From Phycisphaerales bacterium (GTDB lineage Bacteria > Planctomycetota > Phycisphaerae > UBA1845), in assembly GCA_020353195.1 (NCBI GenBank), contig CP070691.1, forward strand, positions 2,516,828-2,579,104: DNA of 62,277 bases, given 5' to 3'. Positions 26,701 through 35,241 of this stretch are shown here, piece by piece. The notes below the pieces were generated by a model. The model did not search any database. It was not told the DNA's origin and was given only the letters and a program-made list of their open reading frames with translations. Numbering within the stretch: position 1 is the stretch's first letter; each line of letters opens with the position of its first letter. The position numbers were made by a program, and so were the translations under genes.

Positions 26701-28532
26701 TCCTCCTCCAGCGCGTCCAACAAGAGGCGGATCGCCTGTTCAACCTTCTCCTCCGACACCAGGGTCTGGACGTTCCTGAGGAACTCCCGTTCCCGGACTT
26801 GTTCGGCGAAGTCGCCGCCGCCCACGCGCGCGATCTCGTCGAGGAGGCGCCGGGCTTCATCCTCGCGGCCGAGTTGCCTCAGGGCCGACGCCTGAATGCT
26901 CATCGCCCGCTGACTGGAGGGATCTCGCCTCAACGCCTCCTTGGTTGCGAACAGGACGCGCTGCGGTTCGTTGCCCAGTTGCAGGAGGATGCCCGCGTAG
27001 GTTGTCCAACATCCCGCCGACACGCCGGATCGCGGATCGGCGAAATCGGGATTCAGGCAGACCGCCTCAATCGCCTCTCGGGCGGCGCCGAATTCGCGCT
27101 CTCGGGCTAGCAGCGTCGCCAGACGCAACTTGTTCCTCCACCTGATCTGCTCACCGTAGAGCTCGTCGGCGGCTTGGCTGAGGCGGATCGCCTGCTTCAG
27201 CTCGCCCTGGGCATGGCGGATCGCGGCTTCCGTTTCCAAAGTCAGCCCCGATCCGGGAATCTCTGCCGAGGCTTCGCGGACGTACTCGATCGCCTTGTTC
27301 AGCGCTTCGTCCCGCTCAGGCCCCCCCAGATCCAGGCCGAGCGCCTGGGCGCGGTACAGCTCCGCCACCTGGATCAGCAGCATGTAGCGCAATTGCTTCT
27401 GCGTCCGCCGCTTGCTCCCCACGCGAATGATCGGGCGCTCCAGACGGGCCTCGCACACCTCGATGGCCTCCGGCATCTTGTCCTGCATGCTGTACAAGTT
27501 GCCCAGCAGGCGATAGGGGTCGAAGGAATCCGGATCGACTTCGATCGCCTCCTTGCACAGTCGCCTGGCCTCCTCGGCGGCGTCCACGTCCTCGGGCACG
27601 TCGGCGTCGTCGCGCGACTGCTGCCAGTGAATCAAGGAATGGCGCGCCCGGGCGGTCAGCGCCTTCGCCCGAATCTCGGGATCATCACCCGCCAGTTCGG
27701 AGGCCTGCACCAACAGTTGACCGGCCAGCTCGCGATCCTCCACCTGCCGCTCACCGGCCAACTCGCGGTGCTGCTGGCGTGACAGAAGAAAATCCGCGTA
27801 CTGGATACGCGCCTCGACGGCGGCAGACCCGGGGTCGGGGTTGGATTCCACAAGCTGTGTGTACAGGGCCTCGGCACCGTCGTAATCCTCGTCGTACACG
27901 TGGTACCTGGCCAGGCGTGCGCCGTACTCAACCTCATTGGGCGCGAGCTTGATGGCCTGCCGGATTTTCTCGCGCCCCAGCGTTTCGTTGCCTTCCTCCT
28001 GTTGCTGTTTGTCCAACTCAACGAGGGCCACGCCCAAGGCAAACAGGCCTCTCGGGTTCTGCGCATCCAGGCGGTCCTCGTCGGCGTCGTCCTCGGTGCC
28101 CACAAGCCCCTCCGCATACTTCTTTAGCGCGAGCCAATGGTCCGGCGGTCGGGCGGACCTGGAGTATTCCAGGCGGATGTCGATGAGCTTCTCGTACGCT
28201 TCTTTCAGTTGCGGGTTGATGGTGACAGCCTGGTTCCAGGTGCTCGTCGCACGGGGCTCATCGCCTTCCTCCAGGAAGGTGTTCCCGATCTTGACCAGGT
28301 ACGCCGCCGCCGTCACCTTGTCTCGCTCGACCTCGTAGGCCCGGCCGTAGAAGTTGCGGGCGCCCTTCCATTCGCCTTTGGCGAAGGCCTGATCGGCCAA
28401 GTCCTCGAAGTGCTGCGGGTTCCTTTCCTCAAGACGTGAGACGAGGATGACTCCCGCCGCCGTCATGATCACGAATCCGACAGCGGTCAGACCCACGATC
28501 AGGTTCTTGTTCAACCGTTTCGTTTTTGCCAT
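23799..28532 (-). CDS. Giant membrane-anchored TPR protein (PrsT-like)
   Basis: A 1577-residue protein with one N-terminal membrane helix (LIVGLTAVGFVIMTAAGVIL, about 11-30) after a basic start MAKTKRLNKN. The rest is outside the cytoplasm and almost entirely TPR-like helical pairs, with signatures such as PNEVEYGARLARYHV, DPVTAWKGLAVAA-like units and a well-formed C-terminal block ALNNLAYLLAEDLNLPKLAL, ETLDTLGWTYVKTGNYAEAV, YYLPARAHLGEAY. Its downstream position to an EpsI gene matches the PEP-CTERM/exosortase loci, where a large TPR protein (PrsT) takes part in exopolysaccharide assembly. That role is inferred from context. The gap to epsI is 83 bases, so they are probably one operon. Confidence 0.85.
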   Translation of the reverse strand: MAKTKRLNKNLIVGLTAVGFVIMTAAGVILVSRLEERNPQHFEDLADQAFAKGEWKGARNFYGRAYEVERDKVTAAAYLVKIGNTFLEEGDEPRATSTWNQAVTINPQLKEAYEKLIDIRLEYSRSARPPDHWLALKKYAEGLVGTEDDADEDRLDAQNPRGLFALGVALVELDKQQQEEGNETLGREKIRQAIKLAPNEVEYGARLARYHVYDEDYDGAEALYTQLVESNPDPGSAAVEARIQYADFLLSRQQHRELAGERQVEDRELAGQLLVQASELAGDDPEIRAKALTARARHSLIHWQQSRDDADVPEDVDAAEEARRLCKEAIEVDPDSFDPYRLLGNLYSMQDKMPEAIEVCEARLERPIIRVGSKRRTQKQLRYMLLIQVAELYRAQALGLDLGGPERDEALNKAIEYVREASAEIPGSGLTLETEAAIRHAQGELKQAIRLSQAADELYGEQIRWRNKLRLATLLAREREFGAAREAIEAVCLNPDFADPRSGVSAGCWTTYAGILLQLGNEPQRVLFATKEALRRDPSSQRAMSIQASALRQLGREDEARRLLDEIARVGGGDFAEQVREREFLRNVQTLVSEEKVEQAIRLLLDALEEDPGHELYVVNAAVLLERQGRKDEAIGILKRAIEANPDSLAFKNALVTMDETMTEDERRAAIGAQVLEEIEKIEDAFTQAIGMAAYHSHQERRDHAEADKHLAEAQRLFLEKATPDARAALPEMLSRILVDRLSLALDKGDVALAQDVVGTAIEHNADDADGLTFLGQLRLYQGRRAAEEGRPEEGRRRKEEAAQAFKGALEKLPTNSRMLDAYARVCLELNRLSEARIAFQEAAEINPRDVTAWKGLAVAASMSGEDDLFAQYVARCVELDPNDPAVRDWATMLQERESPEDGIARREERRAEDPDDLQNLMRLARLYRIAGENEKAEQCYEQALKNPEAGPAETMAAADFYRDTARPDQGLQLLEALVKSADDPDTKAEYQLLIGTYYANLGDFKQADASMLAAADIKETQVVCVALGRHFFQTRQEDEANRLDRAIEWLEKAVLLAEKDESAQAPWIRRMIIESFLTAGKREQARARYDEYAARYPDDVDKLRLRAELEMDDGRPDQAIATLTEYLEQRSDDPRVLYRRALLLGAQGQTQRACADLERLRAANPGALQFQPRIHLARGYDLMEQLDLAETELKTALEEEPRADNVAWELVNFYEKHNRLSDAEKVVIARLALTPDNAEWHRRAGRLARAQGNATKAVRELVRSCELSQYNWPFVVALMDAFIEFKMVDAGIGFYNDVVPSDRRHPLVISKYARLSAMKGQSDMAVKVFCLAVDRTGTDMTRDLTEIARDAASALGGAKAIDLFGVEPDDDRLKRPAKTLHTVLLAAHERIDEAIAATESLVETSESESERGSLMIMLAILREQKGEPEQARRCYEEGLKTDPEHVMALNNLAYLLAEDLNLPKLALPYAQKAARLNPQAETLDTLGWTYVKTGNYAEAVSALTRAVQRDEYYLPARAHLGEAYRLMRDFESASSTLRLAMRQIEESEDTEDTGYREYRQAVETSLRKVGERNSEP

Positions 28533-28615
28533 TGCCTCGGCTCCACCAACTCACTTCGTTTGCAGACGCACCCGAGCGACCGGCGTGGTCCCAAGCACGA
28601 TGGGGACGACCCGGT

Positions 28616-29392
28616 CTACGCCGCTTCGTCGCCCGCCCGGACCGCCTGCCAGTCGGGCCAATGCTCTTGGACCAGAACGGGCAGGAGGTGGCCCAGGAAC
28701 TTGCGGGCCGCTTCAATCGCATCCTCGCGGGTGGGGTTGGCCCGCCCGGCGCCGCCGCTGAAACTCACTTCGACTTTGCTGAAGTACGCATGTCGATCAC
28801 GCAGGTTGGTCGTTCGCGCACGCACTTCCGTGCGCCCGGCCATGAACTCACCATTGCAGTGAAACGTGTAGACCACCGTCGGCTCCACGCGATGAAAAAC
28901 GTCCGATTTGACGAAAGTGAGCACGCGGACCGGCACCTCAGCATCGCCCGGGTCCAACCCCGGGATCTTCAGAGTCGTGTTGCCCGCTTGCTTGATCTGG
29001 TATCCGGCCCCGCGAAAGCACACGTCGGGAGTGTGCGGAACCAGGTTCGTCGCCCCCGTGTAGTAGGTGATGAACAAGTGGACGCCCCTCAGCGGGCTTT
29101 GGGCGCGCTCGCGGGTGTCTTCAAGAGCCCAGGACAGGTACACATCCGTATCCAACTCCGAGATCATCGCCGCCGAGAGCGCCTGCTCCTGGATGAAGCG
29201 GTAAGGCCCCAGCGCGTCCTTCCGCAGTTTGTCCAGAGGCTTTCGGCAGTGGATCGGCTCCTTGATGAAAACCTGCTCCCAGCGCCTGGCCATCGGGCCG
29301 GTAACTACCGCGGCAGCAGCCAGCACGGTCAGGCACATCAAGAAAGGGGGTCTGACCAGCAGCGACCAGCCCGCCGCGATCCGCGTCGACAT
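28616..29392 (-). CDS. Exosortase-associated EpsI-family protein
   Basis: A 258-residue DUF3485/EpsI-like protein. One membrane helix (LMCLTVLAAAAVVTGPM, about 18-34) is followed by an extracytoplasmic domain with the family's central motif: ITYYTGATNLVPHTPDVCFRGAGY, where HTPxVC provides the conserved His and Cys. EpsI proteins occur with exosortases, sometimes fused to them, and are needed for exopolysaccharide in known hosts. No exosortase gene is present in this window, so the enzyme must be encoded elsewhere. It lies upstream of the giant TPR gene on the same strand. Confidence 0.8.
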   Translation of the reverse strand: MSTRIAAGWSLLVRPPFLMCLTVLAAAAVVTGPMARRWEQVFIKEPIHCRKPLDKLRKDALGPYRFIQEQALSAAMISELDTDVYLSWALEDTRERAQSPLRGVHLFITYYTGATNLVPHTPDVCFRGAGYQIKQAGNTTLKIPGLDPGDAEVPVRVLTFVKSDVFHRVEPTVVYTFHCNGEFMAGRTEVRARTTNLRDRHAYFSKVEVSFSGGAGRANPTREDAIEAARKFLGHLLPVLVQEHWPDWQAVRAGDEAA

Positions 29393-29722
29393 CCGTAATT
29401 ATCCCTCTCACAGAGAGTTATCAGTACGTGATCCTCGCATCCGGGGCAAGCATAGCCGCCCGGACCGCCATCGTCAATCGGCTCGATCGCGACCGGACTC
29501 GAGCCCGCGTCCTCGCGCGAGGGGCTCGCCCCGACACCGGCGCCGCCGCCCTCTCCAGAATTACGCCACTGGCGGGAATCGAGTTCAGTTCGGCTCATCG
29601 ACGTCCGATAAGGGTAGTTGCGGGCCACGCCCCGGGGGAAACCGAGCCAATGCAGCGGACTGCAGGCCCGTTGCAGCCGATAGGCAGGTTAGATCGACTG
29701 CCAGGAACAAGGCATCGGACCC
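29393..29722. other. Divergent intergenic region
   Basis: Separates epsI (minus) from the NeuD-like gene (plus). It holds a perfect CTCTC-ACA-GAGAG palindrome at 29405-29417, 13 bases from the epsI start, which could be an operator for the epsI-TPR operon. I see no gene in it. Confidence 0.45.
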
Positions 29723-30439
29723 ATGAAGTGCGTAATTGTCGGAGCCGGCGGACACGGCCGCGTAGTGCTGGACATCCTTCTGCGGATGGAACGGTACGAC
29801 GTCGTCGGGTTCGTCGACTCCAATACGGATATCATAGGCCGCCGGGTCGACGGGCAGCCGGTCCATGGCGACCTGACGGCCATCCCGCGCCTGCGCGACA
29901 CCCTCGGCGTGGAAGGGGCGGTCGTGGCCATCGGGGACAACGGCGCCCGCCGCAACTTCGCCGACCGCGTTGAACAGATCGGCCTGACGCTGGTCAACGC
30001 CATACATCCCTCCGCCAACCTGGCCCGAAACGTCACACTGGGCTCCAACCTCGTGATCGCCGCCGGCGCGCTGGTATGCGCCCACTGCCAGATCGGCGAC
30101 TCGGCGATCCTCAACACCGGGTCTATCATCGACCACGAATCCATGGTGGGAACAGCGTCACACATCTGCCCCGGAGCCCGGCTGGCCGGCCGCGTCACCG
30201 TCGAGTCCGGAGCTTTCGTCGGCATCGGAGCCACCGTCATCCAGAACCTGCGCATCGGATGTGAAGCCGTCATCGGAGCGGGCGCGGTGGTGATCCAGGA
30301 CGTGGCCCCCATGAGCACGGTGGTCGGCGTCCCCGCCCGGGAGATCAAACGCACGGAAGACCCCGACGAGTTCACCCGCTGGATGCTGCCCGAGTTCGTC
30401 TGCCAACCGACAGCCACAGCCGCAGGACAAAGGGGATAA
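29723..30439 (+). CDS. NeuD/PglD-like sugar O- or N-acyltransferase
   Basis: A 238-residue left-handed beta-helix acyltransferase. The N-terminal Rossmann part begins MKCVIVGAGGHGRVVLDIL, which binds the UDP-sugar or nucleotide in PglD/NeuD relatives. The hexapeptide-repeat helix covers about 95-205 (HPSANLARNVTLGSNLVIAAGA, ILNTGSIIDHESMVG with the likely catalytic His, HICPGARLAGRVTV, IGCEAVIGAGAVVIQDV). It should acetylate an amino- or sialic-type sugar for surface glycans, which fits the nearby epsI locus and the glycosyltransferase at 34069. The exact acceptor is unknown. Confidence 0.88.
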   Translation: MKCVIVGAGGHGRVVLDILLRMERYDVVGFVDSNTDIIGRRVDGQPVHGDLTAIPRLRDTLGVEGAVVAIGDNGARRNFADRVEQIGLTLVNAIHPSANLARNVTLGSNLVIAAGALVCAHCQIGDSAILNTGSIIDHESMVGTASHICPGARLAGRVTVESGAFVGIGATVIQNLRIGCEAVIGAGAVVIQDVAPMSTVVGVPAREIKRTEDPDEFTRWMLPEFVCQPTATAAGQRG

Positions 30440-30598
30440 GTTCCGCCGGGCCGGCTGCGCGGATCACCAGGGCTGACAGACCGCCCGGAATGGGTAGCCT
30501 CCCACGCTTACCGCAGACGATGCATGAGCCCGATCGAGATCGGGGCGGTGGACCGCCTGAAAACGCGAGTGACGACGCGCGTCGCTCGGGCCGCACCG

Positions 30599-32275
30599 TC
30601 AACTCCACGATCTCCGGAGCTTGATCCCGGCGAGGCCCAAGAGAAGCACCGGCATGATCAGGGCGGTACCCTCGCCGCAATCGACGTCCTCTTCGGTCAG
30701 CTCCTCCTGGGCGATGGCATTGTCGTCGGCCGCCTGCGGGCAGCGCATGCGATCCCCGAGGGCGGGCGGGAAGAACTCCCTGTCGGTGTCCATGGAGCCC
30801 TCGAAAACGACTCCGTTGACGGTATCGGCCAAGAAGCTGTCCACGGGGTCACTGAAGAAGGTGATGCCCCGGATATCCAGGCCCCTCAGGTCCTCCCCGT
30901 CGCTGGCCTCGAAGCTGAACGTGATCGACCCGGTTGCGCCGTCCACCACGACGGACTGCTGCGCGTTGCCCACGTCGGAGCCGATCAGACCGGTGTTCGC
31001 TTCGAGGAAGCGAACGACCTCCAGGAAGCCGACCTCTGTAGTCTCAACATTCTCCATCTCGAACCAGACGGAACGCAGATCACCGTCCTCGTTGATGTCC
31101 AACACGAAGGCATGGAACTTGAGTTCCGCCGCCCCCTCCTCCTCCGAGTGCGCGCTCGTGACGCGCCAGCAACCAGCAAGGTCCTCCGGGCCGGAGAGCG
31201 TCACTCCGGCTTCGCCGTCCCCGGTATCGTCACCCGTGTCATCGCCGGTACCGTCATCCTCCTGATCCTCCTGCCCTACGCATTGGCCGCTGTCGGTGTC
31301 GCAGTCCAGCCCTTCCGGACAATCCCCTTCCTGGCCCGTGCAACTCGGGACGCACTGCCCGTCCGTACACACGAACAGCGACGGACACGGGAGCTTCGGG
31401 CAGCCGCAGTCCGGGTCGTCCCAGAGATCATCGACCCACCCGGAACCGACAATCTCGCATAGCTGGATGAAGGCGTCGTGGGCACTTAGCGAGTTGTTGG
31501 ATACGTTGGTGCAGTACTCGTCGGAACCACCCAACTCCATGCAGACAGCGATAATCTGATCTCGCTCGACCCCGTAAAGGTTGATCGCCCGGCTCCAGAG
31601 ATCCAACACATCACCATCGGACGGGCGATACCTATCCACCAGACACCAGTACACCGGAAGCTCCGAAATGGCTCTCTTCGGGGGATTCACGTAACCGCGC
31701 TGCGTGATCGCGGCAGTCACGAATCGACCAAGCCCTATTTGGCTCAGCATATCCAAAGGGAGCTGCGCGTAAGATCCGATTGCCTTCACCTCTGCCCCGA
31801 GCTCCTCGATCTGGGCAACGATCTCACTGCCGTCCAACTCCCCCATCGGGATGTTTGCCCCACTCTGAAGAACCTCGCCGTTCTCGCTGACTTCGTAGTT
31901 CACGGTTCCATCGGGGTTGTAGCTGGCCGCGATCAGCGTTCCGTCCGCCGCGACCTCGGTCGGCCGCCCTTGGTCATCCAGCGACACGACGGTAGTTGCG
32001 CCCTCGGTCTCGATCTCGAGCCTGGCAAACGTCACTTCGTCGGCATCGTCGTCGGCTGCCCCGAAGTAGGTCGCCGAGCCCGTGCCGTCCACACGCTCGA
32101 TGACCAGCACGGCGTCACCGCTCTCGGGAAACGTGACCTGGAAGTCCTCGGCCGATCCCCGGTCTGCCGTGCCTCCTCCCCCCGGGGTACTGCAGGCCAG
32201 GAACAGGGCCATACCGCTCATCGCGGCAAGGCCAATCACGACCGCCACAAGCCGGGCTGTTCTCGTCGAAGACAT
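30599..32275 (-). CDS. Lipoprotein with C-terminal membrane sorting-like signal
   Basis: A 558-residue exported protein of unknown function. The N-terminus has a lipobox LFLAC (Cys28). Residues about 50-330 form an extracellular domain with Thr/Asp-rich strands, then a Cys-rich stretch resembling an EGF-like or vWC-type module (CGCPKLPCPSLFVCTDG, CPEGLDCDTDSGQCVG), an acidic GDDTGDDTGDGE linker and a second beta domain. The last 26 residues are tripartite: CGEGTA, hydrophobic LIMPVLLLGLAGI, basic KLRRSWS. This layout is that of CTERM sorting tags cleaved by exosortase- or rhombosortase-type enzymes. ATG 32275 has GGGAGG upstream. Having both a lipobox and a C-terminal tag is unusual. Confidence 0.8.
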   Translation of the reverse strand: MSSTRTARLVAVVIGLAAMSGMALFLACSTPGGGGTADRGSAEDFQVTFPESGDAVLVIERVDGTGSATYFGAADDDADEVTFARLEIETEGATTVVSLDDQGRPTEVAADGTLIAASYNPDGTVNYEVSENGEVLQSGANIPMGELDGSEIVAQIEELGAEVKAIGSYAQLPLDMLSQIGLGRFVTAAITQRGYVNPPKRAISELPVYWCLVDRYRPSDGDVLDLWSRAINLYGVERDQIIAVCMELGGSDEYCTNVSNNSLSAHDAFIQLCEIVGSGWVDDLWDDPDCGCPKLPCPSLFVCTDGQCVPSCTGQEGDCPEGLDCDTDSGQCVGQEDQEDDGTGDDTGDDTGDGEAGVTLSGPEDLAGCWRVTSAHSEEEGAAELKFHAFVLDINEDGDLRSVWFEMENVETTEVGFLEVVRFLEANTGLIGSDVGNAQQSVVVDGATGSITFSFEASDGEDLRGLDIRGITFFSDPVDSFLADTVNGVVFEGSMDTDREFFPPALGDRMRCPQAADDNAIAQEELTEEDVDCGEGTALIMPVLLLGLAGIKLRRSWS

Positions 32276-32646
32276 GATCGTAACCTCCCTTCGAGCTGAT
32301 TTGCCGGCTGGACCGCTGAAACCGCGATTCCACATTCAGTGCCAGGCTACTGACAATCGTACCCAGTTGATCGTCTTCGCCGCAAACGGAATCTGGAATT
32401 CCGCACGGTCGCGCCGCCCGCGACTTGTCGACGGCGTCCACACGGCTTGTCCGATTCGTGGCAGAATATGGAGGGAGCCCCGTATGGCGTGAAACCGACA
32501 AGCGCGGTCGCCTTCGTCTCGACGGCACTCTGCGCGCAGCTCGTCGGAAGCGAAGGAGATTCCTCCGGTCACTCGATCCAGACAGATGCCGTTCGCGTCC
32601 AGAGCAGTGGACATCCGCCCTTTCTGCCGGCCCCCGCTGCGCGGCC
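32276..32646. other. Intergenic region upstream of the CTERM lipoprotein
   Basis: About 370 bases with no gene-like frame. On the minus strand a TTTGCGG and a TACGAT about 18 bases apart (near 32360-32390) could be a weak promoter for the lipoprotein. The region right of it ends in the terminator of the sigma-factor operon. Confidence 0.4.
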
Positions 32647-32679
32647 AAAAAAATACCCGCCGGCTACACCGCCGGCGGG
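32647..32679 (-). terminator. Rho-independent terminator of the sigma-factor operon
   Basis: On the minus strand CCCGCCGGC (32679-32671) pairs with GCCGGCGGG (32664-32656) around a 6-base loop, followed by TA and seven Ts (32653-32647). It lies 30 bases after the stop of the dockerin-tailed protein. Confidence 0.85.
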
Positions 32680-32708
32680 ACATACGCGCAACACGCACCT
32701 CAACGTGT

Positions 32709-33188
32709 TTATCGTTTCGGACCGGTGTTGTCCGCGAGCTGGAACACCCCGAAGTCGACGAGGTCTACGTCGCCATCGTCGTCATAGTCGGCCGACGAGC
32801 ACTCCGAGGGAATGGGCCCTTGGCCCGGTCCGGTAAAGCAAGAGAAAAGCACCTCAGCCTCACGGGTCAACGTCGGCTGGGACGCTACCGCATCGAACGC
32901 TCCGGGCACGGCTGCCTGATTCACAGCCACCCGGGTCATGTCGCTGGCGGGGTCACCGCCGTAGTGCAATGTCCCCAGAACCGTCACCAGCGCCAGACAG
33001 GCCGCCACCGGCAGGCCTACCAGCGCATGATGATGCCGGCGGAACCAGGACGCCTTGACCGCCTGACGCGCAGCAAGCAGGCCGGCTGCGTCGACAGGCG
33101 TGCGGCGGAAGACGCCGGCGCGGCCGGCGTGATCGGCCTCGAGCAGCATCTGCTCGATCGGATCCAGGTTATGGGGCTGCGGATTCAT
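32709..33188 (-). CDS. Single-pass membrane protein with dockerin-like tail, putative anti-sigma factor
   Basis: A 159-residue protein encoded 22 bases after an ECF sigma gene. The N-terminal 50 residues are soluble (LDPIEQMLLEADHAGRAGVF...LLAARQAVKASWFRRHHH), then one helix (ALVGLPVAACLALVTVLG, about 55-72), then an outer part ending in FSCFTGPGQGPIPSECSSAD and the Ca-loop YDDDGDVDLVDFGVFQ. This is a half dockerin-like module of the type seen in the secreted proteins here. The position and topology suggest an anti-sigma factor sensing an extracytoplasmic signal, although the zinc-type HxxxCxxC motif is absent. ATG 33188 has AAGGAG 6 bases upstream. Confidence 0.7.
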   Translation of the reverse strand: MNPQPHNLDPIEQMLLEADHAGRAGVFRRTPVDAAGLLAARQAVKASWFRRHHHALVGLPVAACLALVTVLGTLHYGGDPASDMTRVAVNQAAVPGAFDAVASQPTLTREAEVLFSCFTGPGQGPIPSECSSADYDDDGDVDLVDFGVFQLADNTGPKR

Positions 33189-33210
33189 CACGAACTCCTT
33201 CCGCCATCAT

Positions 33211-33903
33211 CTAAAGAGTCGGGGGCGCCGGCGGGTCGCGCGGAAGTTTTTCACTTTTTTTGCCCAGTTGAGCCCGCAGCCGCTGGAGGACCCGCGGCCA
33301 GCGCGAGCGGAGGGAGGATTCGGCGATTCCAAGCCGCTTGGCAGCCTGCTTCCACTTCCGCTCGACGATCAGCGCGAACTCGGCGCAGAGGACCCGGTCT
33401 TCCGGCGGCAGGGCGTCGATGGACGCGCGAAGGGCCTCCAGGTCCTCAAGCCGCGCGATGGTATCCGGCGCATCTTCCTCTTCTACAACGAGTTGCGACA
33501 GATCGGCCTCGTCTTGCGACACGGTCCGCCCCGCCAACGCCCGCCCGAGCCGCAGCGCGTCCCGGCACTTGTGGCGGGCGACCTGGACGAGATAGGCCCG
33601 CAGATCCTCGGGCGAGGCGGCCCCGGGCGCCTGTACCGAACGCAGGAACCCCGTCCAGGTCTCCGAGGCCCGGGCGTCGAGCCAATCGGGGTCACGGACG
33701 CAGCGGTCGCGGCACGCCCGAAACACCGTGTAGCGCACAAGCCGGTCATATTGCTTCATCAGGACGCGCAACGCGTCCGCGTCACCGCCGCGAAGGCGGC
33801 GAATCAGGTCGGCGTCCGACTGCCGAACGCCTGCTCCGTCGGCGGCAGTGGTCGGTTTTTCCGGCCCGTGACCGGATTCTCCAGTCGCCCGCGGGTCCTG
33901 CAT
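33211..33903 (-). CDS. ECF-type RNA polymerase sigma factor
   Basis: A 230-residue sigma-70-family factor with only regions 2 and 4. Region 2 is about 30-115 (ADLIRRLRGGDADALRVLMKQY, SETWTGFLRSV, DLRAYLVQVARHKCRDALR). Region 4 is about 160-215 (DALPPEDRVLCAEFALIVERKWKQAAKRLGIAESSLRSRWPRVLQRLRAQL), with the DNA-binding helix-turn-helix at AAKRLGIAESSLRSRW. It should direct polymerase to a small regulon when released from the membrane partner encoded just downstream. A long N-terminal lead of about 28 residues is unusual, and the start is not fixed by a clear ribosome site. Confidence 0.88.
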   Translation of the reverse strand: MQDPRATGESGHGPEKPTTAADGAGVRQSDADLIRRLRGGDADALRVLMKQYDRLVRYTVFRACRDRCVRDPDWLDARASETWTGFLRSVQAPGAASPEDLRAYLVQVARHKCRDALRLGRALAGRTVSQDEADLSQLVVEEEDAPDTIARLEDLEALRASIDALPPEDRVLCAEFALIVERKWKQAAKRLGIAESSLRSRWPRVLQRLRAQLGKKSEKLPRDPPAPPTL

Positions 33904-34068
33904 TCACGTCATTATCACGGGATTGGCCGCGCAGCGTCAACGAAAACGCGCGGGCGGCGCGGAACTCATCGCATCCGGCGCCCGCCGCGTCCCGTTGGAT
34001 ACCGGATGAGCAGCCCTTCGCCTTCGCTCTGGATTCCGGAGGGTTCCTCGTTTGACTGTCCCGGCGCT

Positions 34069-35241
34069 TCAGCGTTCGAGCGCTTGCGGTTCCTCCGGTC
34101 GCCACGATGCTCCGTCGCGGGCGGAGTCGGCGATGTCTTGGCCGGCGGGTCGGCCGCTTACGAGGTTGTTGTACAGGCGCCTGTGCTGTGCAACGGCTCG
34201 GCCGAGCCCGAACACCTGGTAGGCTTGAGCTCGGGCAGCCTCGGCGAGGCGGTCCAGCGGCCGTCGATCGGCCAGGGCGAGGGCCAGGCGGGCGGCCAGC
34301 CGCTTGGCCGGCAAGGGTTTGAAAAGCAGGCCGTTCGCGTCGTGCGAGATCATCTCCGCTACGGAACGGACCGCCGTTCCCAAAACGGGCACCCGGGCAG
34401 CCATCGCCCAGGCCAGCGACCCCGATGAGATCTCGACTGTCGGGACCACAACGGCAACGTCAGCCGTCACGATCAGGTCTTCGAAGCGAACGTCGGATCC
34501 CGGGCAGATCACGAGGTGACCCAGATTCAACTGCCGGGCCAATCGCTCGAGACGGCGCTGCTCTCTCGACGCTCCGGGCAGGACAACGCGTACGCCCGGA
34601 TCGAGGAACGACCGAATGGCCGTCATCCAAAACGCGGCGAAGTGCCCTGCCGTACGTGTGACCGGCTCCGGCGTCACGATCAGCGTGCAGTCCTCCGTCA
34701 GCCCGATGTTGCGTCGCAGGTGGGATTTCCTGGCGTGGTTGATGGCCGCGAAGTCGACCCCCGGTCGAATGACCACGCACCGCCGGGCATCGACGCCCTG
34801 CTCGACGAGGCGACGGCGTACCGTGTCGGCGGAGCAGAGAATCGGCTTGCGGTCCGGCTCGCGGATATTGCGGAGGAATCTCACGTCCCGGGTGGGGACG
34901 ATCGGGTGGAACAGGGTGACGGCCACCGGTCGGCCGTCGGCGCAGGTGGCGCATTCGGCGACCGCCGCCGCCCGCACGCCCCACGCATGCACGAGGTCGA
35001 CGCACCGCCGATCCAGAAAGCGGCGAAGCGCCCAGGCAGCGTGCAGGAAATCGAGGTTGAAGCGACGGGCAAACAGCAGGCAGCGGCATGCGGGCAACCC
35101 AAGACGGAGGCGCGCCTGCGCGTCCACGACCGCGACGGACTGCTCGACTTCATCGGCGGGCAGGCGCGCCAGCAACTGACCGACGCTGACGCGGTGTTCC
35201 CAACCCGCAGACGCATCGCACAGGTGCAGGACGCGAATCAT
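34069..35241 (-). CDS. Glycosyltransferase family 4 (GT-B)
   Basis: A 390-residue GT-B glycosyltransferase that moves sugar from a nucleotide donor to a glycan or lipid acceptor at the inner membrane. The N-terminal half starts MIRVLHLCDASAGWEHRVSV and has VDLVHAWGVRAAAVA. The C-terminal half has the family end LVICPGSDVRFEDLIVTADVAVVVPTVEISSGSLAWAMAARVPVLGT, with the donor-site EISSGSLAWAMA in place of the common ExxxxxxLEAMA. Its ATG overlaps the upstream lipoprotein stop by 4 bases (ATGA), which makes it the last gene of the envelope operon. Confidence 0.85.
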   Translation of the reverse strand: MIRVLHLCDASAGWEHRVSVGQLLARLPADEVEQSVAVVDAQARLRLGLPACRCLLFARRFNLDFLHAAWALRRFLDRRCVDLVHAWGVRAAAVAECATCADGRPVAVTLFHPIVPTRDVRFLRNIREPDRKPILCSADTVRRRLVEQGVDARRCVVIRPGVDFAAINHARKSHLRRNIGLTEDCTLIVTPEPVTRTAGHFAAFWMTAIRSFLDPGVRVVLPGASREQRRLERLARQLNLGHLVICPGSDVRFEDLIVTADVAVVVPTVEISSGSLAWAMAARVPVLGTAVRSVAEMISHDANGLLFKPLPAKRLAARLALALADRRPLDRLAEAARAQAYQVFGLGRAVAQHRRLYNNLVSGRPAGQDIADSARDGASWRPEEPQALER

